Assembly (NCBI GenBank): GCA_021795235.1 | Contig: JAJYPP010000021.1 | Span: forward strand, 1 to 48,368 | Length of the DNA stretch: 48,368 nucleotides | Direction of reading: 5' to 3' | Source: a bacterium | GTDB taxonomy: Bacteria; Chloroflexota; Dormibacteria; Aeolococcales; Bog-877 | Shown here: positions 1-9,695 of the stretch, piece after piece | How the letters are laid out: every line of letters begins with the position of its first letter | Position numbering within the stretch: the stretch's first letter is position 1 | Made by a program: the position numbers and the translations under genes | Notes under the pieces: model-generated | The model's input: the letters and a program-made list of their open reading frames with translations, nothing else | Told to the model about the DNA's origin: nothing | Databases searched by the model: none

Positions 1-2
1 TC

Positions 3-86
3 GAGCCTGAGCTCACCCCCATCCAGCGACGAGTCCTCCGACTCCTCGGTATGTCGCCCGCCCTCTACCGCCGACCTCAGTCCTGA
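3..86 (+). CDS. C-terminal tail of a possible transposase (partial)
   Basis: An open frame enters from the left edge and ends at TGA 84-86. It supplies 27 residues including LTPIQRRVLRLLGMSPALY. A short tail of this type, a Thr-Pro-x-Gln-Arg-Arg helix followed by Leu-Gly and Tyr, is familiar from the ends of IS4/IS1634-type transposases. That is recognition from a very short stretch and is weak. The body of the gene lies outside the window. The stop overlaps the next possible start by one base. Confidence 0.35.
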   Translation, partial: EPELTPIQRRVLRLLGMSPALYRRPQS

Positions 87-247
87 TGTGTCACGATTTC
101 ACCTGCCCCACCTGCGGAAAGTCAGCTGTACGGACACCTAACAACGGCTCGGGATGGACCTGTGGCTGTCTCAGTGAGCGATCCCAGTCGAGACGGACTT
201 TCGCATCAAGCGGTCACTACAAATCGTCTCGTTTGCGGCTACAATAG
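86..247 (+). CDS. Putative zinc-ribbon micro-protein (53 aa)
   Basis: ATG 86 overlaps the preceding stop by one base (TGATG) and the frame runs to TAG 245-247. The peptide has a CPTCG knuckle near residues 8-12 and a second CGC pair near residue 27, spaced as in a small zinc ribbon. The C-terminal half is basic and Ser/Arg-rich with no recognisable domain. The -10 box of the next gene overlaps its stop codon. Function is unknown. It may be a real accessory protein of the upstream element or a chance reading frame. Confidence 0.25.
   Translation: MCHDFTCPTCGKSAVRTPNNGSGWTCGCLSERSQSRRTFASSGHYKSSRLRLQ
240..245 (+). promoter_or_regulatory. -10 box TACAAT, leaderless promoter of the antitoxin gene
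   Basis: TACAAT ends 7 nt before ATG 253, so a normal start site would fall on or beside the start codon. No Shine-Dalgarno sequence precedes the ATG. No clear -35 hexamer was seen. Confidence 0.5.
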
Positions 248-252
248 CGGGC

Positions 253-594
253 ATGCACACGATGGCCTACGCTGAGGAGGCGCGCTACGTGCGCCGGGTC
301 GGGCACCTGAGCGACCGCGAAATCGCCCAGGTCACCGGGGCGGGGCTGAGCACGGTGAGCGCGTGGCTCCGCATGACACGTAGCCCGAGCGGGCAGCGAG
401 CGCAGCGTCTGGTGGAGCTGTCGGCCATGGTGGAGCGCCTGGCTAGGGTCGTCGATGAGGACTACATCCCGGTGTGGCTGAACAAGCCGATAGCCGCTCT
501 CGACGACCACAAGCCACTTGAGTTGCTGGCGGCCGGTGAGTACCGGCAGGTGGCCCGACTGATCTCGGAGCTGGAAGCCCCGACGTTCACCTGA
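253..594 (+). CDS. Xre/MbcA/ParS-type antitoxin (DUF2384)
   Basis: 113 aa. The N-terminal half is a helix-turn-helix-like region (LSDREIAQVTGAGLSTVSAW, roughly residues 19-38). The C-terminal half carries the toxin-binding Xre/MbcA/ParS signature (IPVWLNKPIAALDDHKPLEL, then a GEYRQV-like segment near residues 95-102). In the family this protein neutralises a RES-domain NAD-degrading toxin and autoregulates the operon. The gene immediately downstream is a RES protein, which supports the call. Start ATG 253 sits 7 nt after a TACAAT box and has no ribosome-binding site, so translation is probably leaderless. The protein looks complete although its partner is truncated. Confidence 0.8.
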   Translation: MHTMAYAEEARYVRRVGHLSDREIAQVTGAGLSTVSAWLRMTRSPSGQRAQRLVELSAMVERLARVVDEDYIPVWLNKPIAALDDHKPLELLAAGEYRQVARLISELEAPTFT

Positions 595-606
595 GCGGCC
601 GGGGGA

Positions 607-924
607 GTGGTGCTCGATGTCGAAGGGATGGCGGTGCGCGGCTGCTGGGTGCGCCACATTCCAGCGGGTGGTGATCCTCTCCACCGACCGGTCGTGCCCG
701 GGGATGGGCGCTGGCAGCGAGGCAGCGTAGTGGAGGGCTTGTACCTGGCCGACGAGCCAGGTACAAGGTGGGCGGAATGGTATCGGGCGGTGGCCGAGCT
801 GGGGGTGGCGCCGATGCGCCAGATGCCTCGCGAACTGTGGCGCTACGTGGTCGAGCTGCCTCGCGTTGCCGATCTGTCGGGCGCCGACCAGCTGGCCCGG
901 GCTGGGACTGGGCGCTGGCGTTGA
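607..924 (+). pseudogene. RES-domain toxin, C-terminally truncated
   Basis: 105 residues from GTG 607, 12 nt after the antitoxin stop. The N-terminal two thirds match the RES family well: a WVRHIPAGGDPLHRP-like opening, the GRWQRG Arg motif, LYLADEP with the active-site Tyr region, WAEWYRA with the Glu, and the PRELWRY segment. Family members run to about 150 residues or more and end in a segment with a catalytic Ser (an SAxR-type motif). Here the frame stops at TGA 922 just after ADLSGADQL, and no other frame downstream restores the C-terminus. I infer an inactive NAD-hydrolase toxin and an orphaned antitoxin. A short divergent toxin is less likely. Confidence 0.65.
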
Positions 925-1037
925 TTCCGTGAGTCGCCACCCGCTGCCAATGAGGGGACTCTGGTTGGGTCGTGGGGTCCCTCTGGCCGGACGAGCGATG
1001 TAGAGTTCCCAGCCACCGTGGGGGTGGTGGGGCATGC

Positions 1038-1043
1038 TAAGAT
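1038..1043 (+). promoter_or_regulatory. Extended -10 (TGC-TAAGAT), probable atp operon promoter
   Basis: TGCTAAGAT ends 9 nt before TTG 1053, placing transcription start within a few bases of the start codon. It is the only promoter-like element seen before the ten-gene atp operon. Confidence 0.4.
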
Positions 1044-1052
1044 CCGCTCGAT

Positions 1053-1289
1053 TTGTCCTCCGAGGGCGATCCGAAGCGGCCCGGGGGAGTGTCGGGTCCC
1101 GGAGGAGCCCTCTCCTTGGTAGGAGTCTTCTCGATCACGGTCGTAACTGGGGTCGTGGCCGGGGTGCTGCTGGACCAGCGCTTCCACACGCTGCCGTGGC
1201 TGACGCTCACGGGGCTGCTGGTGGGGCTGGCGGGAGGCTCTCTGGCCCTGTACCGAGGTCTGGCTCAATTTCGGGATCACAGGGATTGA
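1053..1289 (+). CDS. atpZ: AtpZ/AtpI-family small membrane protein
   Basis: 78 aa from TTG 1053. After a Gly/Pro-rich start there are two hydrophobic segments (about residues 20-42 and 48-68) separated by a short loop with the family-like LLDQRFHTLPWLTL motif. AtpZ proteins sit at the head of atp operons and assist ATP synthase assembly or Mg/Ca handling together with AtpI. Position as first gene of the operon, and the 1-bp overlap with the next gene (TGATG at 1287-1291), support this. The TTG start is chosen because no better in-frame start exists and it lies just after a -10 box. Confidence 0.65.
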   Translation: MSSEGDPKRPGGVSGPGGALSLVGVFSITVVTGVVAGVLLDQRFHTLPWLTLTGLLVGLAGGSLALYRGLAQFRDHRD

Positions 1290-1654
1290 TGGTGCAGAAC
1301 GCTGACGAGATGGCGGGCGCGGTCAGGTCGGCCTGGCTCGCGGCCTTGGCCGCGGTGGTGGTCGTGGCGGTGGCCGGATTCCTGGTCGCGGGCCCGGTGG
1401 GTCTGGGCCTGGCCACGGCGGGGGGGCTGGTCGGGATCGGCAACCTCCAGCTGGCGGTCTTCGCCCTCAAGCGTTCGCCGGTGGCCTTCTTGGGCTCCAG
1501 TCTGCCGCGGCTGGCGCTGATCACGGCCGCCATGGCGGCCCTGGTGCTGCTGCTGGGTCCGATCGGGATCTGGGCGCTGCTGGGATTGCTGGTCACCCAC
1601 CTGGCCCAGGTTGGTGCGATCCTGCGCCTGGGCGTGCGGATGAGCAGCAGATGA
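1289..1654 (+). CDS. atpI: ATP synthase subunit I (AtpI)
   Basis: 121 aa, with ATG 1289 overlapping the atpZ stop. The frame is open further upstream (to 1034) but that part is a shadow of atpZ. Four hydrophobic segments are visible (about residues 15-35, 38-55, 70-92 and 95-113), as in the AtpI family (PF03899). AtpI is a membrane assembly factor for the c-ring and is dispensable in several bacteria. The gene ends in an ATGA overlap with atpB. Confidence 0.65.
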   Translation: MVQNADEMAGAVRSAWLAALAAVVVVAVAGFLVAGPVGLGLATAGGLVGIGNLQLAVFALKRSPVAFLGSSLPRLALITAAMAALVLLLGPIGIWALLGLLVTHLAQVGAILRLGVRMSSR

Positions 1655-2409
1655 GCCCTCTGGTACTCACCTCGATCGCGGTCGGCAACCACCTGGTCGG
1701 CCACATCTTCGGCCAGACCATCTATCTCGACACCCTGATCAGCTCCGGGGTGGCCTTCATGGTGGTGCTGCTGGCCGGCCTCTACCTGCGCTTGCGGATC
1801 ACCAGCGGGGTCCCGGGGCGGTTCCAGACCGCGATCGAGATGGTCTGGACCACAGTCGACGACTACATCAACCGGATGATCGGGCCGTTCGCCCGCTGGG
1901 TGGTACCGCTGGTCACGGTCCTCTTCTTCTACATCCTGGTCAGCAACTGGCTGGAGCTGATCCCGACCGGAGGGTGGTTGACCTCACCGACCTCCGACGT
2001 CAACGACACCGCCGCCCTGGCCGTCATCGTGATTGTGATGGTGCACGTCACCTCGATCCGGCGCATGGGCTTCGGAGGCTACCTGAAGATCAACTACCGG
2101 CATCCGGACGGGCTGCCCTGGTTCATGTACATCCTGCTGGTGCCGATCAACGTGATCGCCCAGATCTCCTATCCCATCTCGCTCACCCTGCGGCTCTTCG
2201 GCAACATGTTCGCCGCCGCCCTGATGCTCGAGATCATCGCCATCCTGCCGATCTACATCGGCTTCGCGTTCAACGGCATCTGGAAGCTCTTCGAAGGGCT
2301 CTTCGTCGATGTCATCCAGGCCTTCATATTCGCCCTGCTGACGGTGATCTACCTCAGCATGGCCACCATGTCCGAGGACCATCAGTCCGCCGAGACCGCC
2401 AGCAGCTAG
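1651..2409 (+). CDS. atpB: ATP synthase F0 subunit a
   Basis: 252 aa polytopic protein forming the proton half-channels of F0. Diagnostic is the ISLTLRLFGNMFAAAL segment at about residues 175-190, with the essential Arg of transmembrane helix 4 beside the c-ring. NWLELIP near residue 100 and the C-terminal LFEGLFVDVIQAFIFALLT are also typical. Length is normal. The ATG overlaps the atpI stop by 4 bases. A 41-nt gap holding a good ribosome-binding site separates it from atpE. Confidence 0.96.
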   Translation: MSPLVLTSIAVGNHLVGHIFGQTIYLDTLISSGVAFMVVLLAGLYLRLRITSGVPGRFQTAIEMVWTTVDDYINRMIGPFARWVVPLVTVLFFYILVSNWLELIPTGGWLTSPTSDVNDTAALAVIVIVMVHVTSIRRMGFGGYLKINYRHPDGLPWFMYILLVPINVIAQISYPISLTLRLFGNMFAAALMLEIIAILPIYIGFAFNGIWKLFEGLFVDVIQAFIFALLTVIYLSMATMSEDHQSAETASS

Positions 2410-2450
2410 GGCCCAAAGCGCCCCAAAGTCAGACCTGAGAGGAGAAACAC

Positions 2451-2693
2451 TTGCTCACCACCGCACACGCAGAGGTTTTCGCCGGAGCCATGATCGGCAC
2501 CGGTGTCGGCGCGGTCGGGGCCGCCATCGGGGACGGCCTGGCCGGGGCCCAGCTGATCGCGGGGATCGCCCGCCAGCCCGAGGCGCAGGGAAGATTGCTG
2601 ACCTGGACCTTCCTGACCGTCGGTCTGGCCGAGGCCGTGTACTTCATCAACCTGGCCCTGATGTTCGTGTTCATCGCCCTGGCGGGGAAGTAG
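2451..2693 (+). CDS. atpE: ATP synthase F0 subunit c
   Basis: 80 aa hairpin of two transmembrane helices joined by the polar loop ARQPEAQ. Helix 1 carries the Gly-rich [18 protein letters not shown] packing motif. Helix 2 carries the ion-binding Glu in [10 protein letters not shown] (about residue 61). The residue after the Glu is Ala, not the Ser/Thr usual in sodium-binding rings, so proton coupling is the likelier mode (inference). The TTG start at 2451 is preceded by GAGAGGAGAAACAC, the clearest ribosome-binding site in the operon. This fits the need for many c copies per complex. Confidence 0.95.
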   Translation: MLTTAHAEVFAGAMIGTGVGAVGAAIGDGLAGAQLIAGIARQPEAQGRLLTWTFLTVGLAEAVYFINLALMFVFIALAGK

Positions 2694-2702
2694 GCAGCGG
2701 CC

Positions 2703-3206
2703 GTGGTCCTCGCCTCCAACCCGCTCTCGCTCAACGCGACGTTCATCGTCGAGATCATCGTCTTCCTGGCGCTGCTGTGGCTGCTGCGCCGCTACGTGTT
2801 CCCGCCTTTGGACCAGGCGATCAGGGCCCGCCAGCGGCAGATCGCCCAGGCGCTGGGGGAGGCTGAGGCTGCTCGCAAGGAGGCGGAGCAGGCCAGGGTC
2901 TCGGAGCGCGAGGAGATGGCCGAGGCCAGGGCCAAGGCTCAGGAGATCCTGGATCGCGCCCAGCAGCTGGGGGAGCAGCTCCGCGACGAGCTGCGCCAGA
3001 AGGGCGAGCAGGAGCAGCAGGCGATGCTGGAGCGCGCCCGGGCGGAGCTGGCCAGGGAGCGTGAGCAGGCGGTCTCCGAGCTGCGCCGGCAGGCCGCCGA
3101 CCTGGTGATGCTGGCCACCGCCAAGGTGCTCCAGGAGGAGCTCGACCCCACCCGCCAGCGCCGCCTGATCGACCAGGCGCTCAAGGAGGTGGACCTCAGT
3201 GCGTGA
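2703..3206 (+). CDS. atpF: ATP synthase F0 subunit b
   Basis: 167 aa: one N-terminal transmembrane helix (about residues 13-32) followed by a long charged coiled coil rich in Ala, Glu, Arg and Gln. This is the peripheral stalk that holds F1 static against the rotor. GTG 2703 begins 9 nt after atpE, and its 3' end overlaps atpH by 8 bases, so the two peripheral-stalk subunits are translationally coupled. Length is normal, and there is no b/b' duplication or b-delta fusion. Confidence 0.93.
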   Translation: MVLASNPLSLNATFIVEIIVFLALLWLLRRYVFPPLDQAIRARQRQIAQALGEAEAARKEAEQARVSEREEMAEARAKAQEILDRAQQLGEQLRDELRQKGEQEQQAMLERARAELAREREQAVSELRRQAADLVMLATAKVLQEELDPTRQRRLIDQALKEVDLSA

Positions 3207-3774
3207 GGTCGCCGAGAGCCCGCGGGTGCCGAGCACGGCTCGCCACTACGCCAAGGCGATCTTCGAGCTGGCGCAGCAGGACGGAGCCTTCGAGGCTTGG
3301 CGCCAGCGGCTGAGCCGGCTGCGGGAGCTGCTGGAGGGGACCGCGCTGGGACCGGCGATGCGCAGCCCGGAGTTCTCCGCCGCCCAGCGCCGCCAGCTGG
3401 CCCAGGCGGTGCTGGAGCGCGACTCGGGAATCGACAAGGAGGCGGCCAACCTGTTGCGGCTCCTGATCGAGAGCCGGCGCACCGCGATGCTGCGGGCGAT
3501 CGAGCTCGGCTACCAGGAGCTGGTGGACCGGGCCGAGGGCAGGGTCAAGGCCCAGCTCGCGACCGCGGTCGAGGTTGAGCCCTCAGAGCTGGCGAGGTTC
3601 TCCAAGGAGCTCTCGACCAGGCTCGGCGTCGAGGTGAACTTTCAAGCCCAGGTGGACCCCTCCCTGCTGGGCGGGGCGGTGGTGCGGGTGGGGGACAGGG
3701 TCTTCGACGCGAGTCTCAAGACCAAGCTCCAGCAGCTGCGCCGCGAGATGCTGACAGAAGTCCAATCTTCGTGA
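3199..3774 (+). CDS. atpH: ATP synthase F1 subunit delta
   Basis: 191 aa. The N-terminal helical domain ([14 protein letters not shown], about residues 13-26) and the C-terminal beta/alpha part ([21 protein letters not shown], near residues 157-177) are the two conserved OSCP/delta signatures. Delta caps the F1 head and binds the b stalk. GTG 3199 lies inside the end of atpF. The next gene follows after 7 nt, with GTGAGGAGACC as ribosome-binding site. Confidence 0.93.
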   Translation: MREVAESPRVPSTARHYAKAIFELAQQDGAFEAWRQRLSRLRELLEGTALGPAMRSPEFSAAQRRQLAQAVLERDSGIDKEAANLLRLLIESRRTAMLRAIELGYQELVDRAEGRVKAQLATAVEVEPSELARFSKELSTRLGVEVNFQAQVDPSLLGGAVVRVGDRVFDASLKTKLQQLRREMLTEVQSS

Positions 3775-3781
3775 GGAGACC

Positions 3782-5317
3782 ATGAGCCTCAGTGCCGACG
3801 ACATAGGCAAGATCATCAAGAGCAAGATCGCCGACTTCGACCAGCCGGTGGTCACCGCGCAGTCCGGTGTCATTACCGCGCTGGCGGACGGGATCGCCCA
3901 GATCTACGGTCTGGAGGGGGCGATGGCGGGTGAGCTGCTGGAGTTCCCCAAGGGGGTCTCGGGGATGGCGCTCAACCTGGAGGAGGACCTGGTCCGGGCG
4001 ATCGTGATGGGCCCTTACTCGGAGCTCAGCGAGGGGGACGAGGTCCGCACCACCGGCAGGATCGTCGAGGTCCCGGTCGGTCGGGAGCTGGTGGGCCGGG
4101 TGGTCAACGCCCTGGGGGAGCCGATCGACGGCAAGGGGGAGCTGGCCACCTCGGAGCGCTGGCCGATCGAGCGGCCGGCCCCGGGAGTGGTCGACCGCCA
4201 GCCGGTGAACACCCCGGTCGCGACCGGGATCAAGGCGATCGACGCCCTGGTGCCCATCGGCCGTGGCCAGCGCGAGCTCCTGATCGGAGACCGTCAGATC
4301 GGCAAGACCGCGATCGCGATCGACACCATCATCAACCAGAAGGGCAAGAACCTCACCTGCATCTACGTGGCGATCGGCCAGACCGCGACCTCGGTCGCTC
4401 GGGTCGCCGCCCTGCTGGAGGAGTACCACGCTCTGGAGCACACGATCATCGTCTCCGCCACCGCCGCCGAGTCGGCGGCTCTGCAGTACCTGGCCCCCTA
4501 CGCCGCCTGCACCATGGGGGAGTGGTTCATGGAGCGGGGCGAGGACGCCCTGGTGGTCTACGACGACCTCAGCAAGCACGCCTGGGCCTACCGGGAGATC
4601 TCGCTGGCCCTGCGCCGGCCCCCGGGCCGGGAGGCCTATCCCGGCGATGTCTTCTACCTGCACTCCCGGCTGCTGGAGCGCGCCGCCCGGCTCTCGGCGG
4701 AGAAGGGTGGGGGATCGCTGACCGCGCTCCCCATCATCGAGACCCAGGCCAACGACGTCTCGGCCTACATCCCCACCAACGTCATCTCCATCACCGATGG
4801 CCAGATCTACCTGGAGGGCGACCTCTTCTACGCGGGCACCAGGCCGGCCATCTCGGTCGGCCTCTCGGTGAGCCGGGTGGGGGGCGACGCCATGACCAAG
4901 GCCCTGCGCTCGGTGGCGGGCGGGATGCGGTTGGACCTGGCCCAGTTCCGGGCCCTGGCGGCCTTTGCCCAGTTCTCCTCGGACCTGGACAAGTCGACCC
5001 GGGACCAGCTGGAGCGGGGCCGGCGGCTGACCGAGCTCCTGAAGCAGGACCAGTACCAGCCGGTGTCGCTGGCCCATGAGGTGATGACCATCTTCGCGGG
5101 CACCAACGGCTACCTCGACCAGATCCCGGTGGAGCGCATCCCCGAGTGGGACCAGCAGTTCCGGCGCTGGATCGAACAGACCCACAGCTCCCTGGGCCAG
5201 GCGATCGAGGAGCGCAAGGTGCTGGCGGAGGAGATGGAGCAGGAGCTCCGCGCCGCCTTGGAGGAGTTCAACCAGGGCTTCGACGTGGGCCCCAAGGAGG
5301 CCGCGGCCGGTGACTGA
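3782..5317 (+). CDS. atpA: ATP synthase F1 subunit alpha
   Basis: 511 aa, full length. N-terminal beta-barrel with [20 protein letters not shown], then the nucleotide domain with the non-catalytic-site P-loop GDRQIGKT at residues 169-176, then the C-terminal helical domain. The [17 protein letters not shown] segment carries the alpha-subunit arginine finger in its SRVG motif. Alternates with beta in the catalytic hexamer. ATG 3782 has a GGAG ribosome-binding site 5 nt upstream. Confidence 0.97.
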   Translation: MSLSADDIGKIIKSKIADFDQPVVTAQSGVITALADGIAQIYGLEGAMAGELLEFPKGVSGMALNLEEDLVRAIVMGPYSELSEGDEVRTTGRIVEVPVGRELVGRVVNALGEPIDGKGELATSERWPIERPAPGVVDRQPVNTPVATGIKAIDALVPIGRGQRELLIGDRQIGKTAIAIDTIINQKGKNLTCIYVAIGQTATSVARVAALLEEYHALEHTIIVSATAAESAALQYLAPYAACTMGEWFMERGEDALVVYDDLSKHAWAYREISLALRRPPGREAYPGDVFYLHSRLLERAARLSAEKGGGSLTALPIIETQANDVSAYIPTNVISITDGQIYLEGDLFYAGTRPAISVGLSVSRVGGDAMTKALRSVAGGMRLDLAQFRALAAFAQFSSDLDKSTRDQLERGRRLTELLKQDQYQPVSLAHEVMTIFAGTNGYLDQIPVERIPEWDQQFRRWIEQTHSSLGQAIEERKVLAEEMEQELRAALEEFNQGFDVGPKEAAAGD

Positions 5318-5327
5318 GGGCCTCTGA

Positions 5328-7659
<2,332 letters not shown>

Positions 7660-7660
7660 G

Positions 7661-8083
7661 ATGGCGGTCAAGACCAGGCTCCTGACCAGCGAGAAGCCGC
7701 TCTACGAGGGGGAGTGCGACTTCGTCGTGCTGCGGGGAGCCGACGGGGACCTGGGGGTCCTGCCCGGGCACGCCCCTTTGCTCACCTGGCTGAAACCCGG
7801 CGAGGTGATGCTGCGGCGGGGGGAGAAGGACGAGTACTACTTCTTGGAGGACGGCTACCTGGAGGTGCTGCCCGAGCTGGTGTCCATCATGGCCCAGCGG
7901 GGGGAGCCCTGCGACGCAATCCCCCTGGAGCGGGCCGAGAGCCTGCGCAAGGCGGCGGAGGAGGCGGTGTCCCGGGCGGCGTCCTCTGGCGACCAGGAGG
8001 TGGTGGCGCTGAGCCGGGAGCTGGAGGTCGCCAACGCCCGCCTGGAGGCGGTCGAGCGGCAGCGGCGCCGGGGCCGCGACTGA
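7661..8083 (+). CDS. atpC: ATP synthase F1 subunit epsilon
   Basis: 140 aa: an N-terminal beta-sandwich (EGECDFVVLRGADGDLGVLP and GHAPLL, the usual family signature) and a C-terminal pair of helices rich in Ala, Glu and Arg, which in the family acts as an intrinsic inhibitor of hydrolysis. ATG 7661 begins one base after the atpD stop. Last gene of the atp operon. About 75 nt separate it from the next, separately promoted gene. Confidence 0.93.
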   Translation: MAVKTRLLTSEKPLYEGECDFVVLRGADGDLGVLPGHAPLLTWLKPGEVMLRRGEKDEYYFLEDGYLEVLPELVSIMAQRGEPCDAIPLERAESLRKAAEEAVSRAASSGDQEVVALSRELEVANARLEAVERQRRRGRD

Positions 8084-8145
8084 CACAGCAAAACGCAACT
8101 CGGTAACGGCTGGGCCGCAGCGGAGAATCCCCGATTGGGGGGCCA

Positions 8146-8151
8146 TATACT
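8146..8151 (+). promoter_or_regulatory. -10 box TATACT, leaderless promoter of the WecG-like gene
   Basis: CCATATACTCCCGCC precedes GTG 8158, with the -10 ending 6 nt before the start codon. Nearly the same string, CCATATACTCACGCC, occurs before flp (21288-21302). A short CCCC-GATT-GGGG hairpin (8129-8140) sits just upstream and could end atp transcription or overlap promoter contacts. Confidence 0.5.
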
Positions 8152-8157
8152 CCCGCC

Positions 8158-8949
8158 GTGACCGACTCTACTATCAACTGTGTGATGCCGGTTTCCGCCG
8201 GGGATTCTAGAGAGCGCGGCCTGAAAGTCCTGGGGCTGGCGGTCGACACCTGCACCCAGGTGGAGGCCTTGCTGCGTTGCGAGCGGGTGCTCGCCCAGGG
8301 CGCCGCCGCCGAGCCCTTGCAGATCGTGACCCTGAACCCCGAGATGGTGATGGCGGCCCGCCGCAACTCCGAGTTCAGGCAGGTGGTCCAACGAGCGGGG
8401 CTGGTGCTGGCCGACGGGGCCGGGATCTGCTGGGCGGCCAGGCGGATGGGCGGGCCGGTCCCGGCGCGGATCCCAGGCGTCGACCTCTTCTTCGACCTGT
8501 GCCTGCTCTGCGCCCGCCGGGGTTGGAGCGTCTACCTCCTGGGGGCGGCCCCGGGGGTGGCCGAGGCCGCCGCTGAGCGGCTGCAGGAGCAGATTCCCGG
8601 GCTGCTCATCGCCGGCTGCAAGAGCGGCTCGCCGGAGGCGCCGGACGAGGAGGTGGCGGAGATCCGCCGGCAGGGGGCCCGGCTGCTGGCGGTGGCCTAC
8701 GGCGCACCTCAGCAGGACCTCTTCTTGAGCCGCCATCTGGCGGCCACCGGGTGCGCGGTCGGGATCGGGGTCGGAGGCTCGTTCGACTACCTGTCCGGCC
8801 GGGTGCCGAGAGCGCCGCGGGTGCTGCGCAGCCTGGGCTTGGAGTGGTGCTTCAGGCTGGTGCGACAGCCCTGGCGGCTGCCCCGGATGCTGCGGGCGGC
8901 GCCGTTTTTCCTGCTGGTCCTGAGCCGGCGGCGATCCCTGTCAGACTGA
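8158..8949 (+). CDS. WecG/TagA/CpsF-family glycosyltransferase (GT26)
   Basis: 263 aa. Family signatures in order: VTLNPEMVMAARRN (about residues 58-71), LADGAGICWAARRMG, RIPGVDLFFDLC, VYLLGAAPGV, and the C-terminal GVGGSFDYLSGRVPRAP. GT26 enzymes transfer N-acetylmannosaminuronate, N-acetylmannosamine or a related sugar from UDP to a polyprenyl-linked acceptor at the inner membrane face. The donor here cannot be predicted. The stop TGA 8947-8949 overlaps the ATG of the next glycosyltransferase, indicating a shared operon for an envelope glycan. GTG 8158 follows a -10 box by 6 nt. Confidence 0.88.
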   Translation: MTDSTINCVMPVSAGDSRERGLKVLGLAVDTCTQVEALLRCERVLAQGAAAEPLQIVTLNPEMVMAARRNSEFRQVVQRAGLVLADGAGICWAARRMGGPVPARIPGVDLFFDLCLLCARRGWSVYLLGAAPGVAEAAAERLQEQIPGLLIAGCKSGSPEAPDEEVAEIRRQGARLLAVAYGAPQQDLFLSRHLAATGCAVGIGVGGSFDYLSGRVPRAPRVLRSLGLEWCFRLVRQPWRLPRMLRAAPFFLLVLSRRRSLSD

Positions 8950-9695
8950 TGATCGTGCGTCGCCCCGAGCTCAGCGTGGTCGTCCCCGCCTACAACGAGG
9001 AGCGGCGGCTGCCGCCCTCGCTGGAGCGGATCCGCTCCTTCTGCGACGGGCGGGGCCGCAGCTACGAGGTCCTGGTCGCCGACGACGGCAGCCGGGACCG
9101 CACCTCAGAGCTGGTCTTGGAGCTGGCCGGCTCCTGGCCGGAGCTGCAGCTGGTGTCCCTGCCCCGCAACCGGGGCAAGGGCGCGGCGGTGCAGGCGGGC
9201 ATGCTGGCGGCCCTGGGGGTGCGCCGGCTCTTCACCGACGCCGATTGCTCCACCCCGATCGAGGAGCTGCCCAAGCTGGAGGCCGAGCTGGACCGGGGGG
9301 CGGACGTGGCGATCGGGTCGAGGGCGGTCCCGGGCGCCCTGGTGGAGCTGCACCAACCACCCCACCGGGAGCTGATGGGCAAGACCTACAACCTCTGCCT
9401 GCGGGCGATGGCGCTGCCGGGGCTGCACGACACCCAGTGCGGGTTCAAGCTCTTCACCGGGGCGGCCGCCGAGGCCTGCTTCGCGCGGATCACCTTCGAG
9501 GGCTTCGGGTTCGACGCCGAGGTGCTGCTGCGCGCCCGGATGAGCGGGATGACAGTGGCCGAGGTCGGCGTGCTCTGGCGCAACGCCAAGGGCACCAGCG
9601 TCAACTCGCTGCCCGACGGCCTGCGCATGTTGGGCGAGCTCAGGCAGCTGCGCCGCATGAGGTCCTCCCCACAACCGGTGCCCGAGCGCACTTGA
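8949..9695 (+). CDS. GT2 glycosyltransferase, polyprenyl/dolichyl-phosphate glucose-synthase type
   Basis: 248 aa from ATG 8949. The same frame is open upstream, but that part is a shadow of the WecG-like gene. GT-A features: LSVVVPAYNEERRLPPSLE near the N-terminus, VADDGSRDRT, RNRGKGAAVQAGM, and the DxD-type FTDADCSTPI that binds metal and nucleotide sugar. DTQCGFKLF and FEGFGFDAEVL are typical of the dolichyl-phosphate beta-glucosyltransferase branch. The likely product is a polyprenyl-phosphate-linked sugar, the donor class used by GT-C enzymes. The next gene encodes a GT-C-like membrane protein. No C-terminal membrane helices. Confidence 0.85.
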   Translation: MIVRRPELSVVVPAYNEERRLPPSLERIRSFCDGRGRSYEVLVADDGSRDRTSELVLELAGSWPELQLVSLPRNRGKGAAVQAGMLAALGVRRLFTDADCSTPIEELPKLEAELDRGADVAIGSRAVPGALVELHQPPHRELMGKTYNLCLRAMALPGLHDTQCGFKLFTGAAAEACFARITFEGFGFDAEVLLRARMSGMTVAEVGVLWRNAKGTSVNSLPDGLRMLGELRQLRRMRSSPQPVPERT

